Part shown: positions 8,102 through 15,348 of the stretch, in pieces | Layout: each line of letters begins with the position of its first letter | How positions within the stretch are numbered: the stretch's first letter is position 1 | NCBI GenBank assembly: GCA_022844575.1 | Contig: JALHLL010000037.1 | Location: 1-19,355, forward strand | Origin: a bacterium | GTDB taxonomy: Bacteria; Bacteroidota; Ignavibacteria; Kapaibacteriales; UBA961 | Reading direction: 5' to 3' | Length of the DNA stretch: 19,355 nucleotides | Translations under genes and position numbers: made by a program | The notes under the pieces: generated by a model | Databases searched by the model: none | Told to the model about the DNA's origin: nothing | What the model saw: the letters and a program-made list of their open reading frames with translations, nothing else

Positions 8102-9670
8102 TCAACATAATTGAAAATCGGGTGCTTTAATTATTGCTAATAACAGTGCCTTAATTCCTCTTGCGGCCGGCGTTTCGGCATTTACCATTGCTTCCCATTC
8201 ATAATCAGGTTGCTTTTGTAATAATAAGTCATCGCGATACAATTTATGTCTATCGGAACTTATTTCCTTAGGTAAAAGAAATAGTTCTATAGCTGATGTT
8301 AATTTCTCAGCATTCATATAATCGGGAAACTGTTTGGCAAAATCAATAAGGTTTTTATTACTCAAAGAATTAATTGTATCAGCTGCATATTTTCTGCGAG
8401 CAGGATATGTTTTTGTACTAATCCATGTTCTATACCCGTCCCAACCCGCAACATTAGGCGGATCCATTATTGATTGTTCAAGAGTACGGGCTTGTCCCGT
8501 CGGATCGGAGAGGGAAATGCCTAATTGTCTGCCTAATCCTACAATAAATTCGAGGGGTGTTTTAATCTGTATTCCTCTATTTTCAGAATCATAAAAGTGT
8601 TCGCTCGACAATAATTTTTTTAAAGTTGGTTTTATTTCAAAATTATTGTTCTTAAATTCTGTTGCCAATTCTTGAATAATCGTATTGTCGCTAATTTTAG
8701 GATTGCTATAAACAAAATAACGGTATAACTTACGAGCCATAAAATTGGCAATGGCATCCGCTCTTCTTTCAAATATAATATCAACCAATTTTTGGATTTC
8801 TTGTGTTTTAACTAAATATTCGGTATTGGAATCCCCATCTCGTGCCGGTATAGTAACACCCATAAACTGTTTTGCACCCACATCATGTCTATCCGGCGAA
8901 AAGTATGAAGCATAATAACCGTTAAATTCCGGTTCATCATTAAACATACCCACTCTCCAACCTGTTAAGATACGTGCTGCCTCCTGAACATCACCCTCGG
9001 TATATTGTCCGATACCCGTAGTAAATAATTCCAATAGCTCGCGTGCATAGTTTTCATTCGGCTTTCCTTTTACATTAAGATTACCGCCAAGATACACTAA
9101 CATTGCGCCATCAAGCGTAATATCAAAAACCATTTTCTTAAACGATCCGAGTTTATCATTATGAAAAACCAGATATTGACGAAATAATTGTTGAGGAGGA
9201 ATATAACTTTCATCAAAAACGAACTCGGATGTAAAGTGACTGCTCCAGAACATTGTCAATTTTTCGGCCGATGGAAATTGTTCAGATAACATTCTACCAA
9301 TCCACCATGACTGAAAATTGGAAAATTGACTTGACCATTTCGAATAAATGCCGTTCTGCGTAAAAATGTCGGCACCCTTCGGATTCTCAGTCACCTCATC
9401 AATCCAATTTGGTTTGTTATCCAATGGTAGTACGCTATCGCCGAATAAAAGGTCAACAGCTTCTTCAGCAGATTTACCTACAAGGTTGTTGGACATTGCC
9501 ATTGTAGGAGCAAATGTGATTCGTCTTAACAAATGGTGAGCATCACTTATAGTTAACGGCTGTGAGTATGATGTAAGTCCTGTCGACAGCACTCTTTCAT
9601 TTTTAGAATGTTGCGCAGACTTATTGTCTAAATCAGAGAAGGGTGTATTGAAAAATTGTCTTCTTTTCAT
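8102..9670 (-). CDS. DUF1800 family protein
   Basis: This is a DUF1800 protein of 522 residues from the ATG at 9670. The frame is open further, to a TTG at 9739, but that codon lies inside a hairpin and adds 23 residues of no family character. Typical blocks are AHHLLRRITFAPT, TMFWSSHFTSE, GKPNENYARELLELFT (around residues 200-215), AARILTGWR, HDVGAKQF (about 260), FMARKLYRYFV and PNVAGWDGYRTW. The biochemical function of the family is unknown; it nearly always travels with DUF1501, and the two are presumed to act together on an envelope or extracellular substrate. It is the first gene of a three-gene minus-strand run. The N-terminus MKRRQFF looks like the start of a Tat signal but no hydrophobic core follows, so its route out of the cytoplasm, if any, is unclear. 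It lacks a T9SS sorting domain. Confidence 0.93.
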   Translation of the reverse strand: MKRRQFFNTPFSDLDNKSAQHSKNERVLSTGLTSYSQPLTISDAHHLLRRITFAPTMAMSNNLVGKSAEEAVDLLFGDSVLPLDNKPNWIDEVTENPKGADIFTQNGIYSKWSSQFSNFQSWWIGRMLSEQFPSAEKLTMFWSSHFTSEFVFDESYIPPQQLFRQYLVFHNDKLGSFKKMVFDITLDGAMLVYLGGNLNVKGKPNENYARELLELFTTGIGQYTEGDVQEAARILTGWRVGMFNDEPEFNGYYASYFSPDRHDVGAKQFMGVTIPARDGDSNTEYLVKTQEIQKLVDIIFERRADAIANFMARKLYRYFVYSNPKISDNTIIQELATEFKNNNFEIKPTLKKLLSSEHFYDSENRGIQIKTPLEFIVGLGRQLGISLSDPTGQARTLEQSIMDPPNVAGWDGYRTWISTKTYPARRKYAADTINSLSNKNLIDFAKQFPDYMNAEKLTSAIELFLLPKEISSDRHKLYRDDLLLQKQPDYEWEAMVNAETPAARGIKALLLAIIKAPDFQLC

Positions 9671-9702
9671 AGCAGTACTTTTAAGTGATAAACCGACTCC
9701 CT

Positions 9703-9725
9703 CCGAAAAACTACGTATTTTTCGG
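9703..9725. promoter_or_regulatory. Inverted repeat in the divergent intergenic region (first of a pair)
   Basis: CCGAAAAA (9703-9710) and TTTTTCGG (9718-9725) form a perfect 8-bp stem with loop CTACGTA. It lies 33 bases upstream of the DUF1800 ATG, in the region shared with the divergent barrel operon. It could be an operator, a leader structure of the minus-strand mRNA, or a terminator of stray transcription. The structure is seen; the role is not. Confidence 0.5.
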
Positions 9726-9728
9726 CAT

Positions 9729-9748
9729 TCATCATTCAAAAATGATGA
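9729..9748. promoter_or_regulatory. Inverted repeat in the divergent intergenic region (second of a pair)
   Basis: TCATCATT (9729-9736) and AATGATGA (9741-9748) form a perfect 8-bp stem with loop CAAA, three bases beyond the first repeat. It is AT-rich and symmetrical, as expected for a regulator site. No downstream T-tract favours a terminator reading. Confidence 0.45.
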
Positions 9749-9800
9749 CTTTCTTTTAAGGTTACATTTCTACACCAATAAGTTACGGATAGTGAGAATT

Positions 9801-11732
9801 GTGGTGCAGTCAACTTTTAACTTACATCATATACAAGTCACTTTCCGTGTATTCCTTACTATACTCTTTGTTAGTATAGTAAACGATTGTTATTCGCAAG
9901 TAGGGAAAAAGGGTGGTATAAGTGATGCACCGCTTGCAAATCGTACTCTTCGTTTTTCAACCGAAAAAATTGCCAATACAGTAGTAACGGGCGGAGAAGT
10001 AGAGGGCATATGGAGTACAGGGCTTGGTAACTTCATGATCTCCCAACGTTATACCGGTACAACTATAGTAAGTGCTAATGCCGCATCAAGGGATGAGCAG
10101 AGTCTATCCTTTAATTATGATATTCCTATTGACACGAATTTTTCGTTCATCTCGCGCGAATTTGTTTTTGTAACTCGTGATTCGCGGGACATAGGACTAT
10201 CAAGTTTGGAGCGATACTCCGCTACTGTAGGTGCAAGGTGGCAGCCCATAGAGAATGCTTACATATCGTTACTTGGAGGAATGGAGCAAAATAAACAATT
10301 AGGTATCCGAGCAACAGGCAAGGTTGGTATAATTGAAGCAGGAATCCGAGAAGGAGTTTTGGATGATTTCAGTTACTCCATCAATTTTACCGGAGATTTA
10401 CGGCTACTGGATGAACAGCGAACAAACTCGGATATGCAAATGCAGTTCACACTTGTTTCATTAGGAGATACTAGCTCAAGCCATTTGTCTCTTCAGGGAT
10501 ATTTTCGACGCCAGGAGAGAGGGTTTTATACTTTTGTAAATGTAGAACAAACGAGACAAGTTGAAAAGAGATTGGAAGATAGATACGGAATATCTACTCG
10601 CTTGGGGCTTAATGTGAGTAAAACTCTACGTACTTTTTTCGATTTGCAAGTGGAAAATGCCGGAATTAATAGGAGATACGGAGGCGCAGTTACCGGAGCT
10701 TTGCAAACTTTAGTCAATAGGGGATTATCGGAATTTCAGTTTTTAATGACAGTTGGTACTGAACTGAAACTTGAAAACTTTATGCAAAGGGTAGGTATCT
10801 CATTCTTCAGAAGAAATGAAGCGAATTCTATCGAAAGAGAGTTTGAAATAAATGCAAATGATGAGCAGTTGCTTCGTCGGCAAGAAACACAAAGAGATAA
10901 TAATGCGTTTAGAGTAAGGTTGTTTGGCGAATCCTTCTGGAAGATTGCTACGTATGATTCGATAAAAATTGACGGTAATCTCTCTTTGTTACGATACGAT
11001 ACCCCAAGCGAAGCGAATTTTGATGATAGGGATGAACTCCAGATGCTTGGACAAATACAGTATTCACATAGGTTTAGCGAAATTTTTACATTCTCTCTTT
11101 CTTCTCGATTACAGTTTATGCACCTTGTTTTCATTAAACAAGAAAGAAGTTCATTAAATAATTGGAACAGAATAATAGCTTTAACTCCTTCATTTACTAT
11201 AAAAAGTAAGTATCTAACTTCAAAGCCAAGATTTGAAGTTCTTGCAAATTATACAGTTTACGACTTTGAGCAAACTACATCGGATGTAAAAAGTTTTTCG
11301 TTCAGGCAAATATCGTTCAGAGATTCAGTTCTACTTAATGTCTCTGACGATTTTCATGCGGAAATACGTCTCTATGGCCGACATTTTGAAAGGGGGCGAC
11401 TTTTTTGGAATAACTTTTCGGAAACGCCTTTGAGCAGAAATGATGAATACTTTGTGAAAATGCTTATTTTTCGGAATAGTACGCCTTTTTGGTCGATTGG
11501 TATAGGGGCACGATATTATGCTCTCATACAGAAATCACTTTCTATCGGTGGTATAACCGGCATCTCAAGCGACGCAGTACAAAGATTTTACGGACCTGAA
11601 ATGCAATTTGATTATGCACTTAATGGAGGTTCGAGGATTTCGCTAAACGGTTGGTATGAAAGGCAAACAGTTAATGGCGTAGCAATACGTTATGTTCCGA
11701 ATATCTTTTTATATACAACTATCTTTTTATAA
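9801..11732 (+). CDS. Predicted outer-membrane beta-barrel protein
   Basis: The family is not recognised. The frame is open from an ATG at 9624, but that start would overlap the divergent DUF1800 gene and give a nonsensical N-terminus. GTG codons at 9792, 9801 and 9804 are better because they place a Sec signal (VFLTILFVSIV, then NDCYSQ) near the start; I chose 9801, which gives 643 residues. After the signal the protein is almost entirely alternating polar and hydrophobic stretches with frequent Tyr, Phe, Arg and Asp, for example FSFISREFVFVTRDSRD and FTFSLSSRLQFMHL. It ends in aromatic/aliphatic residues (FLYTTIFL), as expected for a transmembrane beta-barrel inserted in the outer membrane. 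It heads a plus-strand run with an RsbW-like gene 28 bases downstream and a ccmB-like gene after that. It might be a transporter, an assembly component or a surface scaffold partner; nothing decides between them. Confidence 0.75.
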   Translation: MVQSTFNLHHIQVTFRVFLTILFVSIVNDCYSQVGKKGGISDAPLANRTLRFSTEKIANTVVTGGEVEGIWSTGLGNFMISQRYTGTTIVSANAASRDEQSLSFNYDIPIDTNFSFISREFVFVTRDSRDIGLSSLERYSATVGARWQPIENAYISLLGGMEQNKQLGIRATGKVGIIEAGIREGVLDDFSYSINFTGDLRLLDEQRTNSDMQMQFTLVSLGDTSSSHLSLQGYFRRQERGFYTFVNVEQTRQVEKRLEDRYGISTRLGLNVSKTLRTFFDLQVENAGINRRYGGAVTGALQTLVNRGLSEFQFLMTVGTELKLENFMQRVGISFFRRNEANSIEREFEINANDEQLLRRQETQRDNNAFRVRLFGESFWKIATYDSIKIDGNLSLLRYDTPSEANFDDRDELQMLGQIQYSHRFSEIFTFSLSSRLQFMHLVFIKQERSSLNNWNRIIALTPSFTIKSKYLTSKPRFEVLANYTVYDFEQTTSDVKSFSFRQISFRDSVLLNVSDDFHAEIRLYGRHFERGRLFWNNFSETPLSRNDEYFVKMLIFRNSTPFWSIGIGARYYALIQKSLSIGGITGISSDAVQRFYGPEMQFDYALNGGSRISLNGWYERQTVNGVAIRYVPNIFLYTTIFL

Positions 11733-11760
11733 CTGATCTGCAAAGCACATTTATTGAAGA

Positions 11761-12198
11761 ATGTCAACAGCTTTCTCAACATATTCCCATCAAAACGAAA
11801 AAACGACTCTTATCATTCCGAGTGATACAAAACGTATAGCGGAGATTGAGCCGTTTATCTCGTCTATTGATTGTTGTACATCATTACCGCAATCAAATTT
11901 GTTTAATATACTGATTGCGCTTACAGAAGCAGTTAATAATGCAATTGTTCATGCACATAAATCCGATCACACTAAGAATGTTGAGATAACGATCGAGTGC
12001 AAAACGAGTAGTATTGTTATTTCTGTAAAAGATTATGGCACGGGTTTCAAGCCCGAAGACGTTCCCGACCCGAGAGATGAAAGTAATTTACTCCGAACAC
12101 ACGGACGAGGAGTTTTTCTTATGCGTCAATTGGCTTCTAATGTGCAGTTCAATTCCTCAAGCTCGGGTACAACAACGGTAATGCACTTTAACAGATAA
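11761..12198 (+). CDS. RsbW-like anti-sigma factor/serine kinase, GHKL ATPase domain
   Basis: The 145-residue product is a stand-alone GHKL (HATPase_c) domain of the RsbW/SpoIIAB type. It shows the N-box ALTEAVNNAIVHAH (E56, N60), the G1 box KDYGTGF (D91, G93, G95) and the G2 box THGRGVFLMRQL (113-124). Such proteins are cytoplasmic. They bind ATP and either sequester a sigma factor or phosphorylate an STAS-domain antagonist in a partner-switching pathway. Neither a partner STAS protein, a PP2C phosphatase nor an RsbW-controlled sigma factor is in this window; the sigma-54 gene is nearby but is not a known target of this family. It starts 28 bases after the barrel gene and ends 24 bases before the ccmB-like gene, so co-transcription is likely. 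The ATG at 11761 is preceded by only a weak ribosome site (GAAGA). The ATP-binding assignment is firm; the partner is unknown. Confidence 0.9.
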   Translation: MSTAFSTYSHQNEKTTLIIPSDTKRIAEIEPFISSIDCCTSLPQSNLFNILIALTEAVNNAIVHAHKSDHTKNVEITIECKTSSIVISVKDYGTGFKPEDVPDPRDESNLLRTHGRGVFLMRQLASNVQFNSSSSGTTTVMHFNR

Positions 12199-12222
12199 TT
12201 CTTTTACGAAAAACGGATACTT

Positions 12223-12891
12223 GTGTCATTACTTTTGGAATCGATCGAAATAGCAAAAAAAGATATACGTAGCGAAATACGCACTCGTTATAACATTATA
12301 GCTATTGCATTATTTATAGTAACTTCAGTTACTACTATCGTTTTTAGTATCGGAGATGAGTCACTTACACCTGAAATATCTGCAGGACTATTGTGGATAT
12401 TGATGTTGTTCGGTAGTATGACGGGGTTATCACGATGTTTTGTTTCGGAGGAGGAACGTGGTACACGCCTACTATTACAATTAACAACAAGACCGCTCGC
12501 TGTTTTTTTTGGTAAACTACTTTATAACTTTCTTCTTGGTACTTTTCTTAACAGCATAGCTATTATACTGTTTATGTTGTTTACAGCTTCAGATATTAAC
12601 TCGATATTGTATTTAGTCACAGCCGCTTTACTTGCAACTATAGGGCTTTCATCGGCAAGCACTATAATTTCCGCAATTATTTCTCAGGCAAACGGTAGGG
12701 GAGTATTATTCCCCGTTTTGGTTTTTCCGATTCTGTTACCTGTTATTTTTTCCGGTATTGAAATGACTGTAGATGTCTTCGCAAAAACAGTTCAGCAATT
12801 TAATACTGATATGGTTCTAGTCTCTGTTTCCTATTCTATAATTCTTATAACAATTTCATCAATGTTATTTGAATTTGTTTGGGGCGAGTAA
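12223..12891 (+). CDS. ccmB: Heme exporter protein B (CcmB-like ABC permease)
   Basis: The 222-residue polytopic membrane protein matches CcmB in length and layout. It has a short cytoplasmic N-terminus (AKKDIRSEIRTRYN), about six hydrophobic helices, the loop FVSEEERGTRLLLQLTTRP that is characteristic of CcmB, and the late segment GRGVLFPVLVFPILLPVIFSG. In cytochrome c maturation system I, CcmB is the membrane subunit of the CcmABCD complex that supplies heme to CcmE using CcmA as ATPase. The start is a GTG at 12223 with a weak upstream site (ACGGAT). It follows the RsbW-like gene by 24 bases. No ccmA, ccmC or ccmE is inside this window, and no further plus-strand gene follows, so the rest of the system must be elsewhere. 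A hairpin terminator begins seven bases after the stop. Confidence 0.88.
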   Translation: MSLLLESIEIAKKDIRSEIRTRYNIIAIALFIVTSVTTIVFSIGDESLTPEISAGLLWILMLFGSMTGLSRCFVSEEERGTRLLLQLTTRPLAVFFGKLLYNFLLGTFLNSIAIILFMLFTASDINSILYLVTAALLATIGLSSASTIISAIISQANGRGVLFPVLVFPILLPVIFSGIEMTVDVFAKTVQQFNTDMVLVSVSYSIILITISSMLFEFVWGE

Positions 12892-12897
12892 TAATCG

Positions 12898-12918
12898 AAT
12901 GAAATCTTCAATTTCATT
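12898..12918. terminator. AT-rich bidirectional terminator hairpin
   Basis: AATGAAAT (12898-12905) and ATTTCATT (12911-12918) form an 8-bp stem with loop CTTCA, followed by T residues on the plus strand. It fills the 32-base gap between the convergent ccmB-like and rpoN genes, so it may end both transcripts. The stem is AT-rich and therefore weak. Confidence 0.5.
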
Positions 12919-12923
12919 TTACA

Positions 12924-14630
12924 TCATAATTCTTTTCTTAAACGTGCTACAGGTATCCTTAACTGCTCACGATATTTAGCAACCGTTCTTCGCGCGATAT
13001 TCAAACCTAATTTCTTAAGCTCTTTCGTTAACTTTTCATCGCTCATCGGTTTTCCTTTGGTTTCCGATTCGACTAATTCTTTAATTCTCTGTTTTACAAT
13101 CCGAGTCGAAATTTCTTCACCATCATCCGAAGGCAATGATTCCGAAAAGAAATATCGTAATTCAAAAGTACCATAGGGCGTTTGAGCAAATTTCCCGTTT
13201 ACTATACGGCAAATGGTCGATACATCCAATCCGGTATCATCAGCTACATCTTTGTATATAAGAGGACGCAAACCCTCAGGACCTATCTTGAAAAAGTCTT
13301 TCTGTAAGCCGGCAATTCCGGTCATTACTTTTAACATTGTTATTTTTCTTTGCTGAATTGCTTGAAGTAGAAATTTAGCATCATCGAATTTTTTACGTAA
13401 CCAAACCTTGGTATCTTTATTGAATTTATTGGCTCGTGCATCGCGTTTAAGTCGCTCATACATTTTGTTTACACGCAACTCCGGTATACGAGTATCATTT
13501 ATTGAAATAACAACATCATCGGTTTTTTCATCATATTCTATGGAATAATCAGGTATAACCGTGCTTGTCATTCCGAGCGTATCACCATGACCCGGGCGGG
13601 GATTAAGCCTCCTTATTATATCAAGTACCGCTTTTAATTCCTCCTCGGAAATACTAAGTACCCGCATAATAACATGATAATGCTTCATGGTAAAGCTATC
13701 GTATGTGTCTTTCAGAACACGAATGGCGTTCAAATGATCATCATCCGGATCGTCATCCATCTCCAATTGAGCCAATAAACACTCCTGGACAGTGCGCGAA
13801 CCTACCCCGGGCGGGTCGAGTTGACGTATGAGAGAAAGTACTTTCTCAATATCTTCCACTTTCGCCAACGGTAATAGATTGACTGTTGAAGGAGAGCTTA
13901 TCTTTCCATTTTTTTTGAAGAGTTCTGCACTCGATTTGAACGATGAATCCAAAGCATATTGTAAAGCCGGATTGGACTGGTCTGTTATCTGAACTTCAGG
14001 TTCTGTTTCTTTTCTTTTATCCTCTTTTATTATTTCATGATTCAGTTCAATGATTTCATCATTAATTTCTTCCAATAGTTCGGTTATATCTCGACGAAGG
14101 TATCCGTCATCATCAAGATTACCGATAATAATTTCGCCTAATATCTTGTCAAGTCGAGTTACACCTAAAAGTCGAAATTGTTCTAACAGCTCTTCAAAGA
14201 AGCTTCTATGTTCCCTGACTTGAAATCCATATCCGCTATCATCATCATCATCATAATCCCTTCCCCCTTCTTTTGAAGAATTTTCCTGCCAAGCTACTTC
14301 GTAAAACTCAAAAGGGTCGGAAGGTGATTCGTTAAATAATGGGGCTTCATTATCTTGAAAGGTATCATATCCGTCATTATTATCATGATAGTCTGTACCT
14401 TCTGAAAATACAACTATGTCGGGCGTTGATACAGGTTCAAATGATGGTTCGGAATATTCGGCAGTTTCTTCATACTCATTCATTTCCTCAAGCATCGGAT
14501 TCTCTTCAATTTCCTGCCTTATATGCTGTTCCAATTGTAAAATCGGTAACTGCAGTAACTTAAGATATTGAATCTGTTGCGGTGTAAGAGTTTGTTGTAA
14601 TGTAGCTGAAAGACTTAATGACATTTTCAT
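12924..14630 (-). CDS. rpoN: RNA polymerase sigma-54 factor
   Basis: Sigma-54 directs RNA polymerase to -24/-12 promoters and needs an AAA+ activator. Region I is typical (LSLSATLQQTLTPQQIQYLKLLQLP, split in family alignments into its Q- and L-rich halves). It is followed by an acidic linker (DYDDDDDSGYG). The core-binding domain shows NLDDDGYLRRDI and, later, LDPPGVGSRTVQECLLAQLE. The DNA-binding part shows YFFSESLPSDDGEE and the RpoN box ARRTVAKYRE at residues 546-555. At 568 residues it is longer than the usual 450-500, because of the acidic linker and extra residues at about 185-255. The start at 14630 is fixed by a strong AAGGAG at 14638-14643, seven bases upstream; a second ATG two codons on is less well spaced. 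It overlaps the preceding DUF3109 gene by four bases, implying translational coupling. No AAA+ activator gene is in the window. Confidence 0.97.
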   Translation of the reverse strand: MKMSLSLSATLQQTLTPQQIQYLKLLQLPILQLEQHIRQEIEENPMLEEMNEYEETAEYSEPSFEPVSTPDIVVFSEGTDYHDNNDGYDTFQDNEAPLFNESPSDPFEFYEVAWQENSSKEGGRDYDDDDDSGYGFQVREHRSFFEELLEQFRLLGVTRLDKILGEIIIGNLDDDGYLRRDITELLEEINDEIIELNHEIIKEDKRKETEPEVQITDQSNPALQYALDSSFKSSAELFKKNGKISSPSTVNLLPLAKVEDIEKVLSLIRQLDPPGVGSRTVQECLLAQLEMDDDPDDDHLNAIRVLKDTYDSFTMKHYHVIMRVLSISEEELKAVLDIIRRLNPRPGHGDTLGMTSTVIPDYSIEYDEKTDDVVISINDTRIPELRVNKMYERLKRDARANKFNKDTKVWLRKKFDDAKFLLQAIQQRKITMLKVMTGIAGLQKDFFKIGPEGLRPLIYKDVADDTGLDVSTICRIVNGKFAQTPYGTFELRYFFSESLPSDDGEEISTRIVKQRIKELVESETKGKPMSDEKLTKELKKLGLNIARRTVAKYREQLRIPVARLRKEL

Positions 14631-15211
14631 AGTACTTCTCCTTCCGATGTTGCAGCTTGTTGAGCATACTCCTGCAATTTTTCATACCAATCGTTTCCGT
14701 AAAGACGAATCAGAGGTTCCTTAAGAAAATCGCGAATTGTTACATTGAGTGCATTACCATATTCTGAAGCGGGCTTGCATTCATCAAAGGGCTCAAAGGA
14801 TAAAAAGTCACCACCGAAATTTCGTACTCGTATCGGAAATAGGTGACATGAGAGCGGCTTCTTAAAATGCGATTTCCCCTCATTATAAACTTTTTCCAAT
14901 GAACATTTCGCAATCTCATTCTCATAAAAAACAAACACACAGTCCTTATTGTCAATGCAATTAATCTCCAATGAGTTATCGTCACCTTTTAATGTGTAGC
15001 CCTCGTGTTCCAATATTGTTTGTGATTGTTTATTTAGATACGGTAATACAAAAGGAAGCGATTTATCAATAAGAGGTACTTCAGATTCCAATAGGGGCGC
15101 ACCACCACCACCACGTAGTGTACAACAAGCACCCTTACACTTGTTTGTTTCACACACAAAGTTGCCTGATACAATACGTTCGTCTATAAGAATATTCTGA
15201 ATCAGAAACAT
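14627..15211 (-). CDS. DUF3109 family cysteine-cluster protein
   Basis: The 194-residue product matches DUF3109, a family of small cytoplasmic proteins related in pattern to YkgJ-type zinc/iron-chelating proteins. Nine cysteines are visible: C20, C25, C29 and C30 (FVCETNKCKGACC), C85 and C91, C103, C122 (PLSCHLFPIRV) and C145 (FDECKP). Their spacing suggests a bound metal or Fe-S cluster; this is inferred from the pattern, not shown. The function is unknown. Its stop codon overlaps the rpoN start (ATGA), and the rpoN ribosome site lies in its last codons, so the two are one operon and probably translationally coupled. The ATG at 15211 has no clear Shine-Dalgarno. In the upstream region a TAGTTTTG (15267-15274 on the complement) matches the Bacteroidetes -7 consensus TAnnTTTG, but such a short match is weak evidence. 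Confidence 0.9.
   Translation of the reverse strand: MFLIQNILIDERIVSGNFVCETNKCKGACCTLRGGGGAPLLESEVPLIDKSLPFVLPYLNKQSQTILEHEGYTLKGDDNSLEINCIDNKDCVFVFYENEIAKCSLEKVYNEGKSHFKKPLSCHLFPIRVRNFGGDFLSFEPFDECKPASEYGNALNVTIRDFLKEPLIRLYGNDWYEKLQEYAQQAATSEGEVL
14638..14643 (-). promoter_or_regulatory. Strong Shine-Dalgarno that fixes the rpoN start
   Basis: AAGGAG (within GGAAGGAGA) lies seven bases before the rpoN ATG and inside the last codons of the DUF3109 gene. It shows that this organism uses anti-Shine-Dalgarno pairing at least at some genes, and it supports translational coupling of the overlapping pair. Confidence 0.85.
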
Positions 15212-15221
15212 AACTTTGACA

Positions 15222-15332
15222 CAATTTGTGATTGTGCCCTAGAATGGTATAATTTTTGATATGCTGCAAAACTAAACTACAAAAAATTCCTGATACAGAA
15301 AACTCTTTTATCAACGCTTATCAATTTGTGAT
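15222..15332. repeat. 11-bp direct repeat spaced exactly 100 bases
   Basis: CAATTTGTGAT occurs at 15222-15232 and again at 15322-15332, at the two ends of the dnaE/DUF3109 intergenic region. The first copy sits in the short inverted repeat CACAA-T-TTGTG (15220-15230) and the second in TATCA-N5-TGATA (15319-15333). These could be paired operators for the DUF3109-rpoN promoter, which would lie between them. Next to the second copy, TTATCAA is repeated at 15308 and 15318, one helical turn apart. Confidence 0.45.
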
Positions 15333-15348
15333 AGTTGTATTCATCAAA

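Noticed and set aside
9624..9800. ATG at 9624 as start of the outer-membrane barrel gene
   Set aside because: It would overlap the divergent DUF1800 coding region and bury the signal peptide about 75 residues inside the protein.
15308..15324. DnaA-box-like TTATCAACG near dnaE
   Set aside because: It differs from TTATCCACA at two positions, and no cluster of boxes or AT-rich unwinding element was seen, so an origin is not supported.
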